64,000 bases of DNA from Amycolatopsis bartoniae (GTDB taxonomy: Bacteria > Actinomycetota > Actinomycetes > Mycobacteriales > Pseudonocardiaceae): positions 1,860,001-1,924,000 of the forward strand of contig NZ_JACHWH010000001.1 of assembly GCF_014191255.1 (NCBI RefSeq), read 5' to 3'. Position 1 is the stretch's first letter. Each line of letters begins with the position of its first letter. Made by a program: the position numbers and the translations under genes. Positions 1 to 12,700 of the stretch are shown here, in pieces. Below the pieces are notes generated by a model. It was not told the origin of the DNA and did no database searches. It worked only from the letters and a program-made list of their open reading frames with translations.

Positions 1-780
1 CCAGCACCACCGGACGGCCCTCGGCCAGCTGCTGCCGGAACCCGGAGTCGCCGAGCAGCACCCTGCCCAGCTCGGTGCCGTCCACGTCGGCGAGCTTGCC
101 GTTCGACAACTCGGCGCGGGCCGAGCCCTCGTCCCCGGTCAGGCCCACGACCAGCGGGTTCCGCTCGTCGGTGTAGGTGGGCAGCGCGGTGTTCACGGCG
201 AAGGCGGAGCCGGACGAGGTGTGCCGCACGTCGGCCGCGGTCAGCGCGGGACCGGCGGTGAACGGCTCGTTGACGATGAGTGCGCCGTTCTCGTGGAAGC
301 GGTACTCACCCGCGTAGTGGAACGACTGCCACGGTCCGGTCAGCTCGGCGAGCTTCGCCAGGAACGCTTCGTTGAGCGCGTGGTCTCCTGCCGGGTCGAG
401 GGTGACCACCGCCAGCCGTGGGCGCACCGGGCGGTCGGTCAGCCGCTGGAAGTCCGCGCTCGCCGCGACCCGTTCCGCCAGCTGCTCCGGCGTCAGCAGC
501 GTGTGGCCACCGTTTCGGGACGGCAGCTTGAACCGGCCGCCGTCGGCTTCGAGGTACAGGCGCACCGCGTCACCGCCGTCCGCCCAGTCCACAGTGGACT
601 GCGTGATCCCGCCGTTCCCGTCGTCCAGTCCGAGCACGCGCTCGGTGTGCTCGGTGGAGTTGCCGGTCGCCTCGACGATCCGGTCGACGTGCTCGCCGGG
701 GGTGACCAGGGTGAGCACGTTCTCGCGGCCTTGCGCGTTCGCCACCGGCGTCCACGGCAGGTCTGCCGCCGGAGCCGGGT
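1..780 (-). other. Long His/Cys module F (cut by the window edge) in the giant protein
   Basis: Residues ~18512-18770. DLPWTPVANAQGRENVLTLV, LTGPWQSFHYAGEY, TAADVRHTSSGSAFAV align with the first third of modules D and E. Base 1 corresponds to about base 2581 of module E. The His/Cys part lies outside. Unlike D and E it has no amidoligase in front, only a short Pro/Ala-rich linker. Confidence 0.6.
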
Positions 781-3700
781 GCGCGGACGCCCCCAGGGTG
801 ATGGCGGGAGCCGGACCACCGCTCGCCGGAGGCACCGGGTTGCCCGGCTGGTACGCCGGGTCGAGCGCGGCGAACGCGGCGACGATCAGATCGTCGTCCT
901 CGGTGGCCAGCGCCTGCTCGCCGAGTTCGTGGGCGGGCAGGTCGGCGGTCACGGTGACGTCCATGGGCGTCCAGCCGCTGGAGACGGGGATGATCCGCAC
1001 CGTCACGTCCTGCTCCGGCACCGGCAGTCCCAGCTCGGCCAGCCGCGCGCTCTCCCGCGTGAACTCCTCACGGAAAATCGTCTCGATCCGTTCCGCCCGT
1101 TCGCGTCCCTGCTCGGTGGTACCGCCGAAGCCGGTGATGTCGACGGTGGGCAGCCCGGCGCCGTTGCGCGCCCGCCACGCGGCCGCCCTGGCGACCTGAC
1201 GCGCGACTCGCCGCACCTCGGCCTCGTCGGCCGGGTCGGCCACGTTCGCCTCCGTGATCCGGCCGGCGGCCAGATCGCTCAGCGGGATCGGCTCGGCGAC
1301 CGGCGCAGCCGGCTCGCGCACCTCGCGGAAGTGCCCACCGCCCTCGACGCGCCGTGTGCCGTCGGCGTCCAGTACGACGTAGTTGTCGGCCGCCAGCGCC
1401 CTGGCCAGCGGCTTCCCCTGGTCCACCGCGGCCTTGAGCCGGAAGGCGGAGCTGGGCCCGTTGGCCGGGCTGACGTCGGCGAAGCAGCTGAGCAGGGTCA
1501 GCTCGGTGTTCTCACCGGGACCCGCGCGCAGGAAGCTCTTGCTGCCGAAGATGGCGGCCGCGCTCGGCTCGTCGGCCAGCAGGACGCGGTCGCCCAGCCG
1601 CTGCGGGGAGCCCGCGATCATCGAGAAGCTGAACCCGGTGCCGACCGAGCCGTGCACCACGGTGTTCCACGAACGGTCACCGGGCCTGGCCGGCATCAGG
1701 TGCGGTTTCCAGAACGCCCGCTGCCCACCCTGGCCGTCCGGTTCGGAAGTGGCGGAGTAGTAGATGCGGCTGCGTGCGGTGGTGTCGTGCGCGCCGGCGG
1801 AAGCCATGAGCGCCCGGTCGAAGTCGGCGGCCGGGAAGAACTGGCCCCGCGTACCCAGCTTCGCGTTCGCCCGCTCGTAACTCGCGAGGTGCTGCGGTCC
1901 GGGGATGATCGGCGCGATCCGCTCGAACCCGGGCCCGCTCACCTGGAGCGCGCCGTCCGCGCGGAAGGTCAGCTCGGCTCGCGGGCCGTAGAAGGTCCGC
2001 GAGTAGCCGGCGGGCACGAACGAGTCGGCGAAGTCGTGGAGGCCGACTGCGGGCCCGCCCATGCTCGCCAGCATGGCCGGAATCTCCCGGCCCTCTTCAC
2101 CGGTCCTCGCGCCTTCCCTGCCGAGCATCTCGCGCAGGCCCCGGCCGTCGCGCACGGACTGGCCCAGCACCCGCGGAGCCAGGTCCAGCTCCTTGCCGTC
2201 GGTGCGGAGCGCGCGGTAGCCGTTTTCGCTCCGCTGCGCGAAGAGCAGCACCGGCCGCTGCTGCCACGGCGAGATCTTCCAGGTCCCGTCGTCGGAGGCG
2301 AAGGCGGTCATGACGGCGCCGCCCTTCTCCGCCCAGTTCCGCACTCGCGCGAGTGCCTCGGTGTCACCGGGGAAGCGGACGAACTCGCCGATCCGCTCGC
2401 CCTTCGGGCCGGCGATCTCCACGGTCTGCAGGTCCCCTGCCCGCGGCACTGACACCAGGGTCAGCGTGCCGTCCGCGGCACGCAGGTAGACGTCGTTGAA
2501 GAACCCGTCCGCGCGCAGCGCACCGGCGAAGTCGAAACCGAGACCGCCTTGGCCGACCCGGACGTCGGTGAGGTCGGTGTCGAGCACCACCGGCCGGTTC
2601 TCCGCGAGCTGCCGGCGGAAACCGGAGTCGCTCAACGCGAGCTTGCCCAGGCTCGTGCCCCCGAGGTCGGTGAACTTGCCGTTCGACAGCTCGACCCTGG
2701 CCGTGGTCTCGTTCCCGGTCAGCGAGACCACCGCCGGGTTCCGCTCGTCGGTGTAACCCGAGGGGACGTCGGAGAAGGCGAGCCCGTTGCCGGTGGTCGT
2801 GTGGCGCACGTCGGCCATCGTCAACGGGGGCCCTGGCGTGAACGGGTGCTCGACGTCCAGGACACCGTCCTCGCGCACGCCCACGGTGCCGACGTAGTGG
2901 TAGGACTGCCACGGCCCGGTCAGCTCGGTCAGCTTCGCCAGGAACGCCTCGTTGAGCGAGTGGTCGCCCGGCTGCCCGTCGGCCTGGAAGGTGACCACGG
3001 CCAGCGGCGAGCGGACCTGCGCGGCGCTCCACCGCTGGAAGTCCGGGGTGGCGGCAACGCGTTCCGCCAGCTCCTCGGGCGTCAGCGCCGTCCAGCGGCC
3101 GTCCTTCAGCGGCAGCCAGAACCGGCCGTCCATGGCGGTGAAGTGCAGGCGCCGCGGGTTCGGACCGTCGGCCCAGTCGGCGGTGACCTCGGTCGTGACG
3201 GTCGCACCGTTGGCGTCGATGGTGGTGACGGCGAGCAGGCGGTCGCTGTGCTCGGTGGTCCAGCCGAGCCGCTGGACCATGTCGATTTCGTCGCTGCCGT
3301 CGGTCGTCGTCAGCATCGTGTCCTGGCCCAGCGCGTTCTTCAACGGCAGCCAGTGCACGTCCGCCGCCGAGACCTCGTGTGCCGGTACCGGCTCCGGGAC
3401 GGCCTCCGGAGCGGTCGCTTCGGCAGGCGATGCGGGAGCGGGAGCGTCGGCGAGCGTGAGCGACGGGGTGCCGCCGTGGCCGTGCCACCACGGGGGCGCG
3501 GCGAACGCCGTGTTCGCCTGCTCACGCTCCTGGTTGGCCTGCTCGCGAACCAGGTCCAGCGCCTGCTGGAGGTCGCCGGAACCGGTGTGCACCGGCGGCT
3601 TGTTCCAGTGCAGCTCGACCCACTCGGAGTCGGACTCCAGGCGGCCGTCCTCGGTGACGCGCACCTGGCCGTCGGTCATCACGACCGGCGTCTTGAGCGC

Positions 3701-6700
3701 GTGGGTGATCGCCGGGCCGAGCCGGGAGGCTCCGCCGGGGACCGCCAGCACGAGGCGGACGTCGACGTCCTCGTCCTCCGACACGAAGGAGGCCGCGTTC
3801 TCCATCACGTCGGTTCCCGAAATGGCCTTCGCGAAGTACTCGAACGGGACGGGGTCGCGGCGCCACATCTCGACCGCGTCCTGCCCCGGCGTCAGCGTCG
3901 CGGTGATGATCTGCGCGCCGTCGTACTTCGGCAGCTCCTTGACCGCGTGCAGGGCGTCGGGCACGCTCTCGGTCCGCGTCGGGTAGTGCCACCCGCGTCC
4001 GTCGGGGCCGGTGACGACCTGGGCCCGCAGCTGGTGGTCGTTGTCCCCGTCCTGCGACCACTCCTGCGTCCATTGTGGAGTCCAGGTGTACAGCTCCACG
4101 GCGAGCTTCTGCGCCTCGGGGCTCAGCGGCAGCAGCTCCAGGAAGTCCAGCAGCAGCCCGAGCTGCGCCTCCTTGGTCGTGGCCTCCGGTTCGTGGCCCA
4201 GCAACCTCGGGTCGGCCATCAGCTCTTCCAGGCGACCGTGGATCGACGGGTCCTGCGCGGCCAGCGCCATCGCGGCCGAGATCTCGGCGTGCACCTGCCA
4301 CACGGCCGGATCCAGGCTGCCCGACCAGAGCCGGAACTCGACCCGGTCGTCGGCCTCGCCGTACACGTGCTGGAAGTTGATCGCGTCGTGCTTGCCGTTG
4401 CTCAGCCCCTGGACCTCGTCGATCGACGTGATCTCCGCGGGATCGCGCGGCACCGGGTTCGGGCCGACCGCCCACAGCTTCCGCTGCCGGGCGCCGGGGC
4501 CGTAGTGGTTCGCCAGGCGGTAGAGCGTGCTTTCGAACGCCTTGTTCAGCTGCGCCAGCCGCCCGTACACGGGCAGTTCCGGCTGCTGCTCGAAGCTGAA
4601 GTTCACGTGCCCGCCGACGTAGTCGGCGCTCGGCCGCCCGCCGTTGGCGCCCCGGTACGACCGGATGAGCTCCAGTACCTTCGCCAGCTCGGCCCAGCTC
4701 TCCGGCTTGCCGGACAGCACCGGCGAGACGATCTCGACGCCGCCGGTGTGCGCCGACTCCTGCACCAGGGTCCACTTGCCCTTGCCCAGCTGCGCCAGCT
4801 GCGGCCCCAGCGTCGCCTCGACGTGCGGGTACTCCTCGCCGATCAGCTGGAACTCGACCTCGAAGCCGAACCGCGCGTCCGGCCTGCTGCTCACCCCGCC
4901 GGGGATGCCGTCCGGTCGGAAGGTCAGCGGGTGCTCGCCGTTCCCGATCCGGGCCGCGGCGGCGTCGTGGAGCTGCCCCAGCTGCCGGAGCCGGAAGTTC
5001 CGCAGCTGCGCGGTCAGCCGCCGCGCGCTCGCCACCCGGTCGCCGAGCCCGGCGATGTCCTGTTCGGACGGTCCGTTGGTCTGGAGCCGCTCCACCTGGG
5101 CGGACCACGCCTGCATCCGGGCCCGCAACTGCGGGTTGTACGACGCGGGGAACACCGCGAGGTGCCGCTTCATCTGGCTGACCTCGCCGGCCAACCGCGC
5201 CACCGAGGCGGGTACGTCGAGCGGCTCGGGCGTCGCGTAGTCCGGGTCGGTCTCCCCGTCGGCGTCGCGGTCCGAGTCGTGCGCGTCGTCCATCGGCGCG
5301 TCGGGGTCGGTCTCCCCGTCGGCGTCCAGGTCCGAGTCGTGCGCGTCGTCCATCGACACGTCCGAGTCCGTCTCGCCGTCGGCGTCCAGGTCCGAGTCGT
5401 GGGCGGCGGCCTCCTGTGCCGAGCCGGGCACCTGGTGGTCGGGGTCGAGGGCGGCGAACGCCGCGGCGATCGCGTCCGCGTCCCTCGTGGCGAGCGCCTG
5501 CGCACCCAGTTCGTGCGGGGGCAGGGTGACCTCCACCTGCCCGTCCAAAGTGGACGAGTGACCCGGTACACCGCCGCGCGCCACGCCGCGTTGCCGGATC
5601 TCCACGCCGTACTGGGGCAACGGCAGCCCGAGCTCGGCCATCCGCGCCTTCTCCGCGGCGAACGCGGTGCTGAACTCCTTCGCGATCTCGTCGGCCTGGT
5701 CCAGCGCGTCGTCCACGGTGTCGCCGATGCCGATGACCTCGACGACGGGCATGGGGGCGTTGTTGCGCGCTCGCCACGCCGCGGCCCTGGCCACCCGTCG
5801 TGCGGCCAGTTCGACCCGGGGGTTGTCCGCTTCGCTGTCGGCCACGCGGACCGGTGCGATGCGCTCGGCGGCGAGGTCGCTGAGCGGGATCGGCTCGGCG
5901 GCGCTGCCCACCTCACGGAAGTGACCACCGCGTTGGACGTTGCGCACCCCGCCTTCGACGTCGACGATCTCGTCCGCCGCCACCAGCGACCTGAGCGGCT
6001 GCCCCTGCGTGAAGGCGTCCTTCAGCTGCCGCGCCGAACTCGTTCCGAACGGCCCCACCGAAGTGTCCGCGAAGCAGCTGAGCAGGGTGACCTCGGCATC
6101 CCCGCCGGGATGGGCCCTGCGGAAGCTCTCGCTGCCGGAGATGGCGGCGGCGCTCGCCGCACCGGCCAGTACGACCCGGTCACCCGGCTGGTGGCGGAAA
6201 CCGGTGCGCATCGAGAAGCCGAACCCGGTGCCGACGTTCCCGTGTGCGTCCACCACCCGGGACCGCACGGGGTCCGGCCTGCGCGGGTGGAGGAACGGCA
6301 CGGGCACCTCCTGGTGCCCGCCCTGGCCGTCCGGGTGCTCCTCGATCGAGTAGTAGATGCGGCTCATCACCGTGGTGTCATGCATCCCGGCGTTCGACAT
6401 CATCGCGGGATCGAAATCCTCGGACGGGAAGAACTGGCCGCGCGTGCCCAGCTTCGCGTTCGCCCGCTCGTAGCTCACCAGGTGCTGCGGCCCCGGCACG
6501 ATCGGCGCGATCCGCTCGAACCCGGGCCCGTCCAACCCGAGGACGCCGTCCTGGCGGAAGTGCAGCCCGGCCTGTGGGCCGTAGAAGGCCCGCGAGTAGC
6601 CGGCGGGCACGAACTGGTCGGCGAACCCGGCGAGCCCGACCGCCGGACCACCGATGCTGGCCAGCATGACCGGGGTCTCCCGCCCCTCGGCCCCGTTGTG

Positions 6701-9700
6701 CGCGCCCCGGTTGCCCAGCATCTCCCGCAGCTTCCGGCCGTCGCGCAGCGACCGGCCCAGCACGTTCGGGTGCAGGTCCATCGGCAGCCCGTCGGCCCGG
6801 ATCGCCCGGTAACCCGAGGCGCTCCTGGCTGCGAACAGCAGTGCCGGACGCTGCTGCCAGGGCGTGGCCTGCCAGGTCCCGTCGGCCCGCAGGAAGGCGG
6901 TGGCGGCGGCACCTCCGCCGGCGGCCCAGGCCCGCACCCGCGCGAGCACCGCGTCGTCGCCCGGGAAGCGGACGAACTCGCCGACCGGCTCGCCGTTCGG
7001 GCCGGTGATCTCGGCGGTCAGCAGGTCTCCCGCCCGCGGCACCGACACCAGGGTCAGCGTCCCGTCCGCCGCGCGCACGTGCACGTCGTTGAAGTAGCCC
7101 CGCGCCCGCAGCGCACCGGCGAAGTCGAAGCCGAGCCCGCCGTAGTTCACCCGGACGTCGGTGGCGTCGGTGTCCAGCACCACCGGATGGCCCTCCGCCA
7201 CCTGGCGGTGGAACTCCGGGTCGTCGAGCAGGAGGTTGCCCAGCCCGGTGCCGCCGAGGTCGGTGAAGACCCCGTTCGCCAGCTCGACCCTGGCGGAGCT
7301 CTCGTCCGCGATGAGCCCCACGACCACCGGGTTCCGCTGGTCGGTGTAGTCCGGGAGACCGGAGTCGAAGCCGAAGGCGGAGCCGGCCGAGGCGTATCGG
7401 ACATCGGCCGGGGTGAGCGCGGGACCGGCCGTGAACGGGTGGTCGACGACGAGGTAGCCGTTCGGCTGGGAGAGGTTGTACGGGCCGACGTAGTGGTAGG
7501 ACTGCCACGGCCCCGTCAGCTCGGTCAGCTTCGCCATGAACGCTTCGTTGAGCGAGTGGTCACCCCGCAGCGCGAAGTCGTCGTGGGTGACGACGGCCAG
7601 CGACGGCCGCACGGACGAGGCGGCCAGCTGCTGGAACTGCCGGCTCGCGACCACCTTCTCCGCCATCTCCTCGGGCGTGAGCAGGGTGTGGCGGTCGCCG
7701 GTGAGCGGAACCTTGAACTGGCCGTGCGCGGCGTCGAAGAACAACCGCACGGGGTTGGTGCCGTCGGCCCAGTCCGCGTAGGTCTCCTCGACGCGCTCGG
7801 CGCCGTCGGGCCCGCGCCGGGACATCCCGATCAGCCGCTCGGTGTGCTCGGTGTTCGCCCCGATCAACTGGTCGAGCAGAGCGGCGCGGGAGGTCAGCGC
7901 CAGCACGTTGTCCTGGCCGTGCGCGTTCTTCGGCGACGTCCACAGGAGGTCGTCCGGGGAGACCTCGTGCGCCGGAACGGGGGTGTCGCCCTGGGGCAGC
8001 AGGTTGGCGAAGGTGAACTGGAACGGCGACCCGGCCGCCGGTGCCGTGGCGGTGAGCCCCGCGGCGGACGGCTCACCCGGCCGCGTCCCACGCGCGCCGG
8101 TGGAGAACGTGGCCGGGATCTGCGGCTGGGCGACGTGCGCCTGCGCCCGCTCGATCGCCTGCGCGAGCTCGGTCGTCCCGGTCCGGAAGGGAACGCCGTT
8201 CCCGTCGAACTGGAGCCATTCCATTGTGGACTCGATGCGGCCGTCCTCGGTGAGCCGCACCTCGCCGTGGGTGGCCAGCACGGGTGCTTCGAGCTGGTCC
8301 TGGGCCAGCGCGGCCAGCCGGGCCGCACCTCCGGAAACCGCCAGCACCAGCCGGTTTTCGAGATCGCTGCCCTCCGGAACCCACTCGTCGGCGTGTTCCA
8401 GCACGCCGCGAGAACCGAGAACCTGGGCGAAGCCCTCGAACGGCACCGGGTCGCCCCGCCACATCTCGACGGTGTCCTGCCCCGGCGTGATCGTGGCGGC
8501 CACGATCTCGACGCCCGGGTACTGCGGCAACTGCTTGACCGTGCGTACGGCGTCGCGCACGCTCACGCCGCTGCGCGGGTACAACCAGCCACGCCCGCCG
8601 TGACCGGTGACGACCTGCGACCGCAGCAGGTGGTCGTTCGCGCCGTCCAGCCGCCACGGCCCGGTCCACGCGAACAGCTCCACCGCCAGCTTCTGCGCCG
8701 CCGGACTCAACGGCAGCAGTTCCAGGAAGTCCAGCAGCAGCCCGAGCTCCGCCTCGGAACTGAGGTCCTCGTCGTGCCCGAGCAACCGCGGATCGGCCAT
8801 CAGCTCGTCGAGCCGGTGCTGGATCGACGGGTCCTTCGCCGCCAGCGCCATCGCCGCCGAGATCTCGGCGCGCACCTGCCACACGGCGGGGTCGATGCTG
8901 CCCGCCCACAACCGGAACTCCACCCGGTCGTCGGGTTCACCCAGCACGTCGTTGAAGCTGATCGCGTCGTGCTTGCCGTTGCTGAGCGCCTGGACCTCGC
9001 CGAGGGTGGTGAGGTCGGCGAGGTCCGGCGGCAGCGGGTTGGGGCCGACGGTCCAGATGGTCCGCTGCCGCGGGGTCAGCCCGTGGTGGTTGGCCAGCCG
9101 GTAGAGCAGGCTCTCGAAGCCCTTGTTCAGCTGGGCCAGCCGCCCGTACTCGGCCAGCTCCAGCTGGGAGGTGAAGCTGAAGTTGACGTGCCCGCCGACG
9201 GCATCGGCGTCGGGGCCTGCACCGGCGGAGTTGAAGTGCGTGCGGACGATCTCCAGCAGCCTGGGGAGCCTGGTCCACTTGTCCGCGCCCTGCAGGATCG
9301 GGGAAACCAGCTCGACGGTGTTCTCGTCGGACATCTCCCTGACCATCGTCCACTTGCCGGGCGTGACGTGGTACTTGTCGTCGAAGTCGGCGCCGTCGTT
9401 CCACTCGATGAAGCCCTCGGCTTCCAGCTTCCGGCCGAGATCCTGGGTGAGCGCGCTGATCGCGCCGTCTGGCGCCTCCTCGGGCAGCTGGACCTCGATC
9501 TCGAGGCCGAACCGCGCGTCCGGCCTGCTGCTCACCCCACCCGGAATCCCGTTCGGGTAGAAGGTCAGCGGGTTCTCTTCGTCCTCCACCCTGGCCACGG
9601 CGGTCTGGTAGAGCCCGTTCACCTGCTGCAGCCGGAGCTCCCGCAGGCGCGCGTTCAGGGTCCTGGTGCTGGCCAGGCGCTCGGCGAGCCGGGCAGTGTC

Positions 9701-12700
9701 CTGTTCGGACAGTCCGCGGGCCAGGTCGTCGTCCGCCCGCCGGACCTGTGCGCGCAGCTCGGGAGCGAACGTCGGGGAGGCCACCGCGAGGTGCCGCTTC
9801 ACCTGAGCCAGCTCGTCGGACAGCTGCTGGACGAGGCCACGTGGGTCGGCGAAGGCGGGAGCGGGCGCCACGTAGTCCGGGTCCGTCTCGCCCTCGGCGT
9901 CGAGGTCCGAGTCGTGCATCGGCACGTCCGGGTCCGTCTCGCCGTCGGCGTCCATCTCGGAGTCGTAGGCGTCCTCGGGGGATTCCGGCAGCCGGGCTCC
10001 GTCGTCGGACGGCTGCGGCCGGGACGACGGCACGTCGATCGTCGTGCCGAGCGCCCGCGCGCGGTTCTCCAGCAGCCACAGGTTGCGCGGCTTGACCGAC
10101 GGCACGGGGAGGTCGGTGTGGCCCTTCTCCCGCAGCTCCTTCAGGTAGTTCTTCAGGTGCTCGGTGAACAGGCCGTCGTCGGCGACCACCCGGTTCGACG
10201 ACGGGCCCCGCAGCGCCCACGCCTGGCCCTGGCGGTTGCGGCGGACGTACTCGTCGTAGATGCCGAGCGGGTGCCCCAGCTCGTGGGCCACCGACAGCTC
10301 GTGGGCGTCCTCGGCCCAGTGGAGCTGGTCGTTCTTGCTGCCCGCGGGGCCGATGGTCACGGTGTGGTGCGCCGCTGCGGTGGGATCGTGCAGCACGCGG
10401 TAGTGGAAGGCGTCGCCGGTCGGCAGCCGGAACTTGTGGTTGTACAGCTGGTCGAGCCCCGCCTGCACGCGCTCGACGTACGCCTGCGCGTCGAAGCCCG
10501 GACGCGCGTCGAAGTTCAGCCGGACCGTGTACTCCTGCACCCACTTGCCGGGCCGGACCTCGTAGCGGCTGCGGTCGTAGCCGATCGGGTGGCGCCACGA
10601 ACCGGACTCGGGGTGCGGCGTCAGGTTCAGGACCGTCGGCCCGACGTCCTCGCCGAACACGGTGACCGGCACGGCCCGCGACCGCGCGGCGTCGAGCTCC
10701 TGCCTGGTGACCGGGTCGGAGTCGGTCATCCACTCCGCGGTGGCGGCATCGCTGTGCCGCCAGCTCTCGTCGTCGAGGATGGCGTGCTTCGCGGGCAGCA
10801 GCTCGGTGGTGATCTCCAGCGGGTCCGCGAGCCGTTCCGGCCCGGTCTCCGCGAGCGTCTGGTGGCCGGTGCCACGCAGCTCCCAGTCCACGCGCAGCTC
10901 GACCGTGCCCGGCCGGACCTCCGCGTGTTCGACGTGCGGGGTCAGCCCGAGGTCCTCGGCAGTCGTGCGCACGCCACGCAGGCGGGTCGCGTGCTCGGTG
11001 ATCCCGTCGGTCAGCGCCCGCGCCACGGTGGCACCGGCGCCGTTGAGCGAGTGCAGGGTGACGACCGGCGGCTCGAAGCCCCGCTCGGCGCGGGTGATCG
11101 CCTGCTCCGCGAGGTAACGCGCCTGCTCCTGCAACGCGCGCGTCTGCTCCGGGGTCGGTTCGTGCGAGAGGAGCAGCTCGGGCGCGCCCGTGCGCGGCGC
11201 GGGGCCGCGTACGGCCTCGGGCTCAGCGCTGGGCTCCCGGATGTCGACCGGTTCCTCCGGCAGCCGGGCCCGCTTCGCGCCCGCGGCCTCCATCATCTCG
11301 GCGCGCCGCTTCGCCATGTTCCTGAGCTGTTCGGGACGCCGGGCCTGGATCTCCTCGGCCAGGTCCCGCATGTGCTCACGGGGAACCGAGGCACGCCAGT
11401 CCGAAGTGGACGGTGTGGCGGCCGGATCGCTCAACGTGACCGGGCGGATGTTCTCGCCCAGGAACTCGGCCTGCACACCCTCCCTCGGGCGCACGAACGA
11501 CGCCACGTCCGCGGGCAGCGGGACGGGCGTGAACTTGCCGTTCATGAACCGGTCGAGGGTGACCGTGCGCACCTCGTCGCGGAACGCCGGGACGCTCGCC
11601 AGGAACCCGATCGCGGCCGCCCACACCACGTCCGGCCGGGCGTGCTGGTAGACCAGGTCGGCGACCTCGGTCAGGTGCAGGTCGCCCTGGCGGTTGCGCA
11701 GCTGGCGGACGAGCGTCTGCACCACCTTCGCGGTCAGCCGGCCGGTGCCCTCGGCGTCGTCCAGTGCGATCGGAGCGCGCCGCACCTGGGTGGCGGAGCC
11801 GGGCACCCAGCTCTGGAGGGAGTTCGTCTCGGTCCCCTCCAGCAGCGGGAGCTCTTCGATGCCGAGCCGGTCGCGGAGCTTCGAGAACGAGTCCGGGCCG
11901 GTGCGCACCATGACGGAGTTCCGCCGGATCCGGCCCTGCGGCGTCGTGAAGATCTCCTTGGGCAGCGCCATCATCTCCGGCTTGAAGAGATCGAGCTGGC
12001 GCAGCTGGTAGTTGCCTTCGATCACGTCCAGGTCCACCCACGCCAGCGGGTGCCCCTTGGCCATCGCGATCGCGCTGTTGCCGGAGGCCAGCGTCGGTCC
12101 GGTCGGGAGCTGGATCCGCCTCCCGCTGAAGGCGTAGCCGTCAGGCGACTCGTGGACCTTGCGCAGCGCGTCCGGGTCCCGCAGCAGGTCGTCGCCGTCG
12201 ATGTACAGACCACCGAAGCGGCCCCCGATCTCCACCCGCAGGCTGTCCGACGCCGCCGCGTAACCGCGCCCGGTGCCCTTGGTCAGCTCGGCCCGGTAGA
12301 ACGGGTCGAGGCGCATCGGCGAGTCCGCGTTGAACACCTCGTCGACGTTCACCAGGCGGATGTCGTTGTCGCGCGCCCACTTCACCATCTGGCGCACGCC
12401 TTGCAGGGACGCGTCGAAGGGGTTCGCGAGCGCCTCCGCGATCCGGTCGCGCGGCACGTCCGTCCACAGCACCGCCGTGCCGCCGAGCGTCTTCGCCGAC
12501 TGCGCGAACCGCTGCTGGAACGAGCCCGTCGGGCCGTCGTCGGCCAGCGGGCCGCCGAGCCAGATCCCGTGCAGCAGCTTGGGAGTCTCCCGCTTGGCGG
12601 GCAGCGCGGCCACGTCGATGTCCCGCGCCTCCCAGTACCGCAGCTCGTCCTCGGTCCAGTCGGAGACGAGCACGTCCTGCTCGACCTCGGCGAGCGCGTC

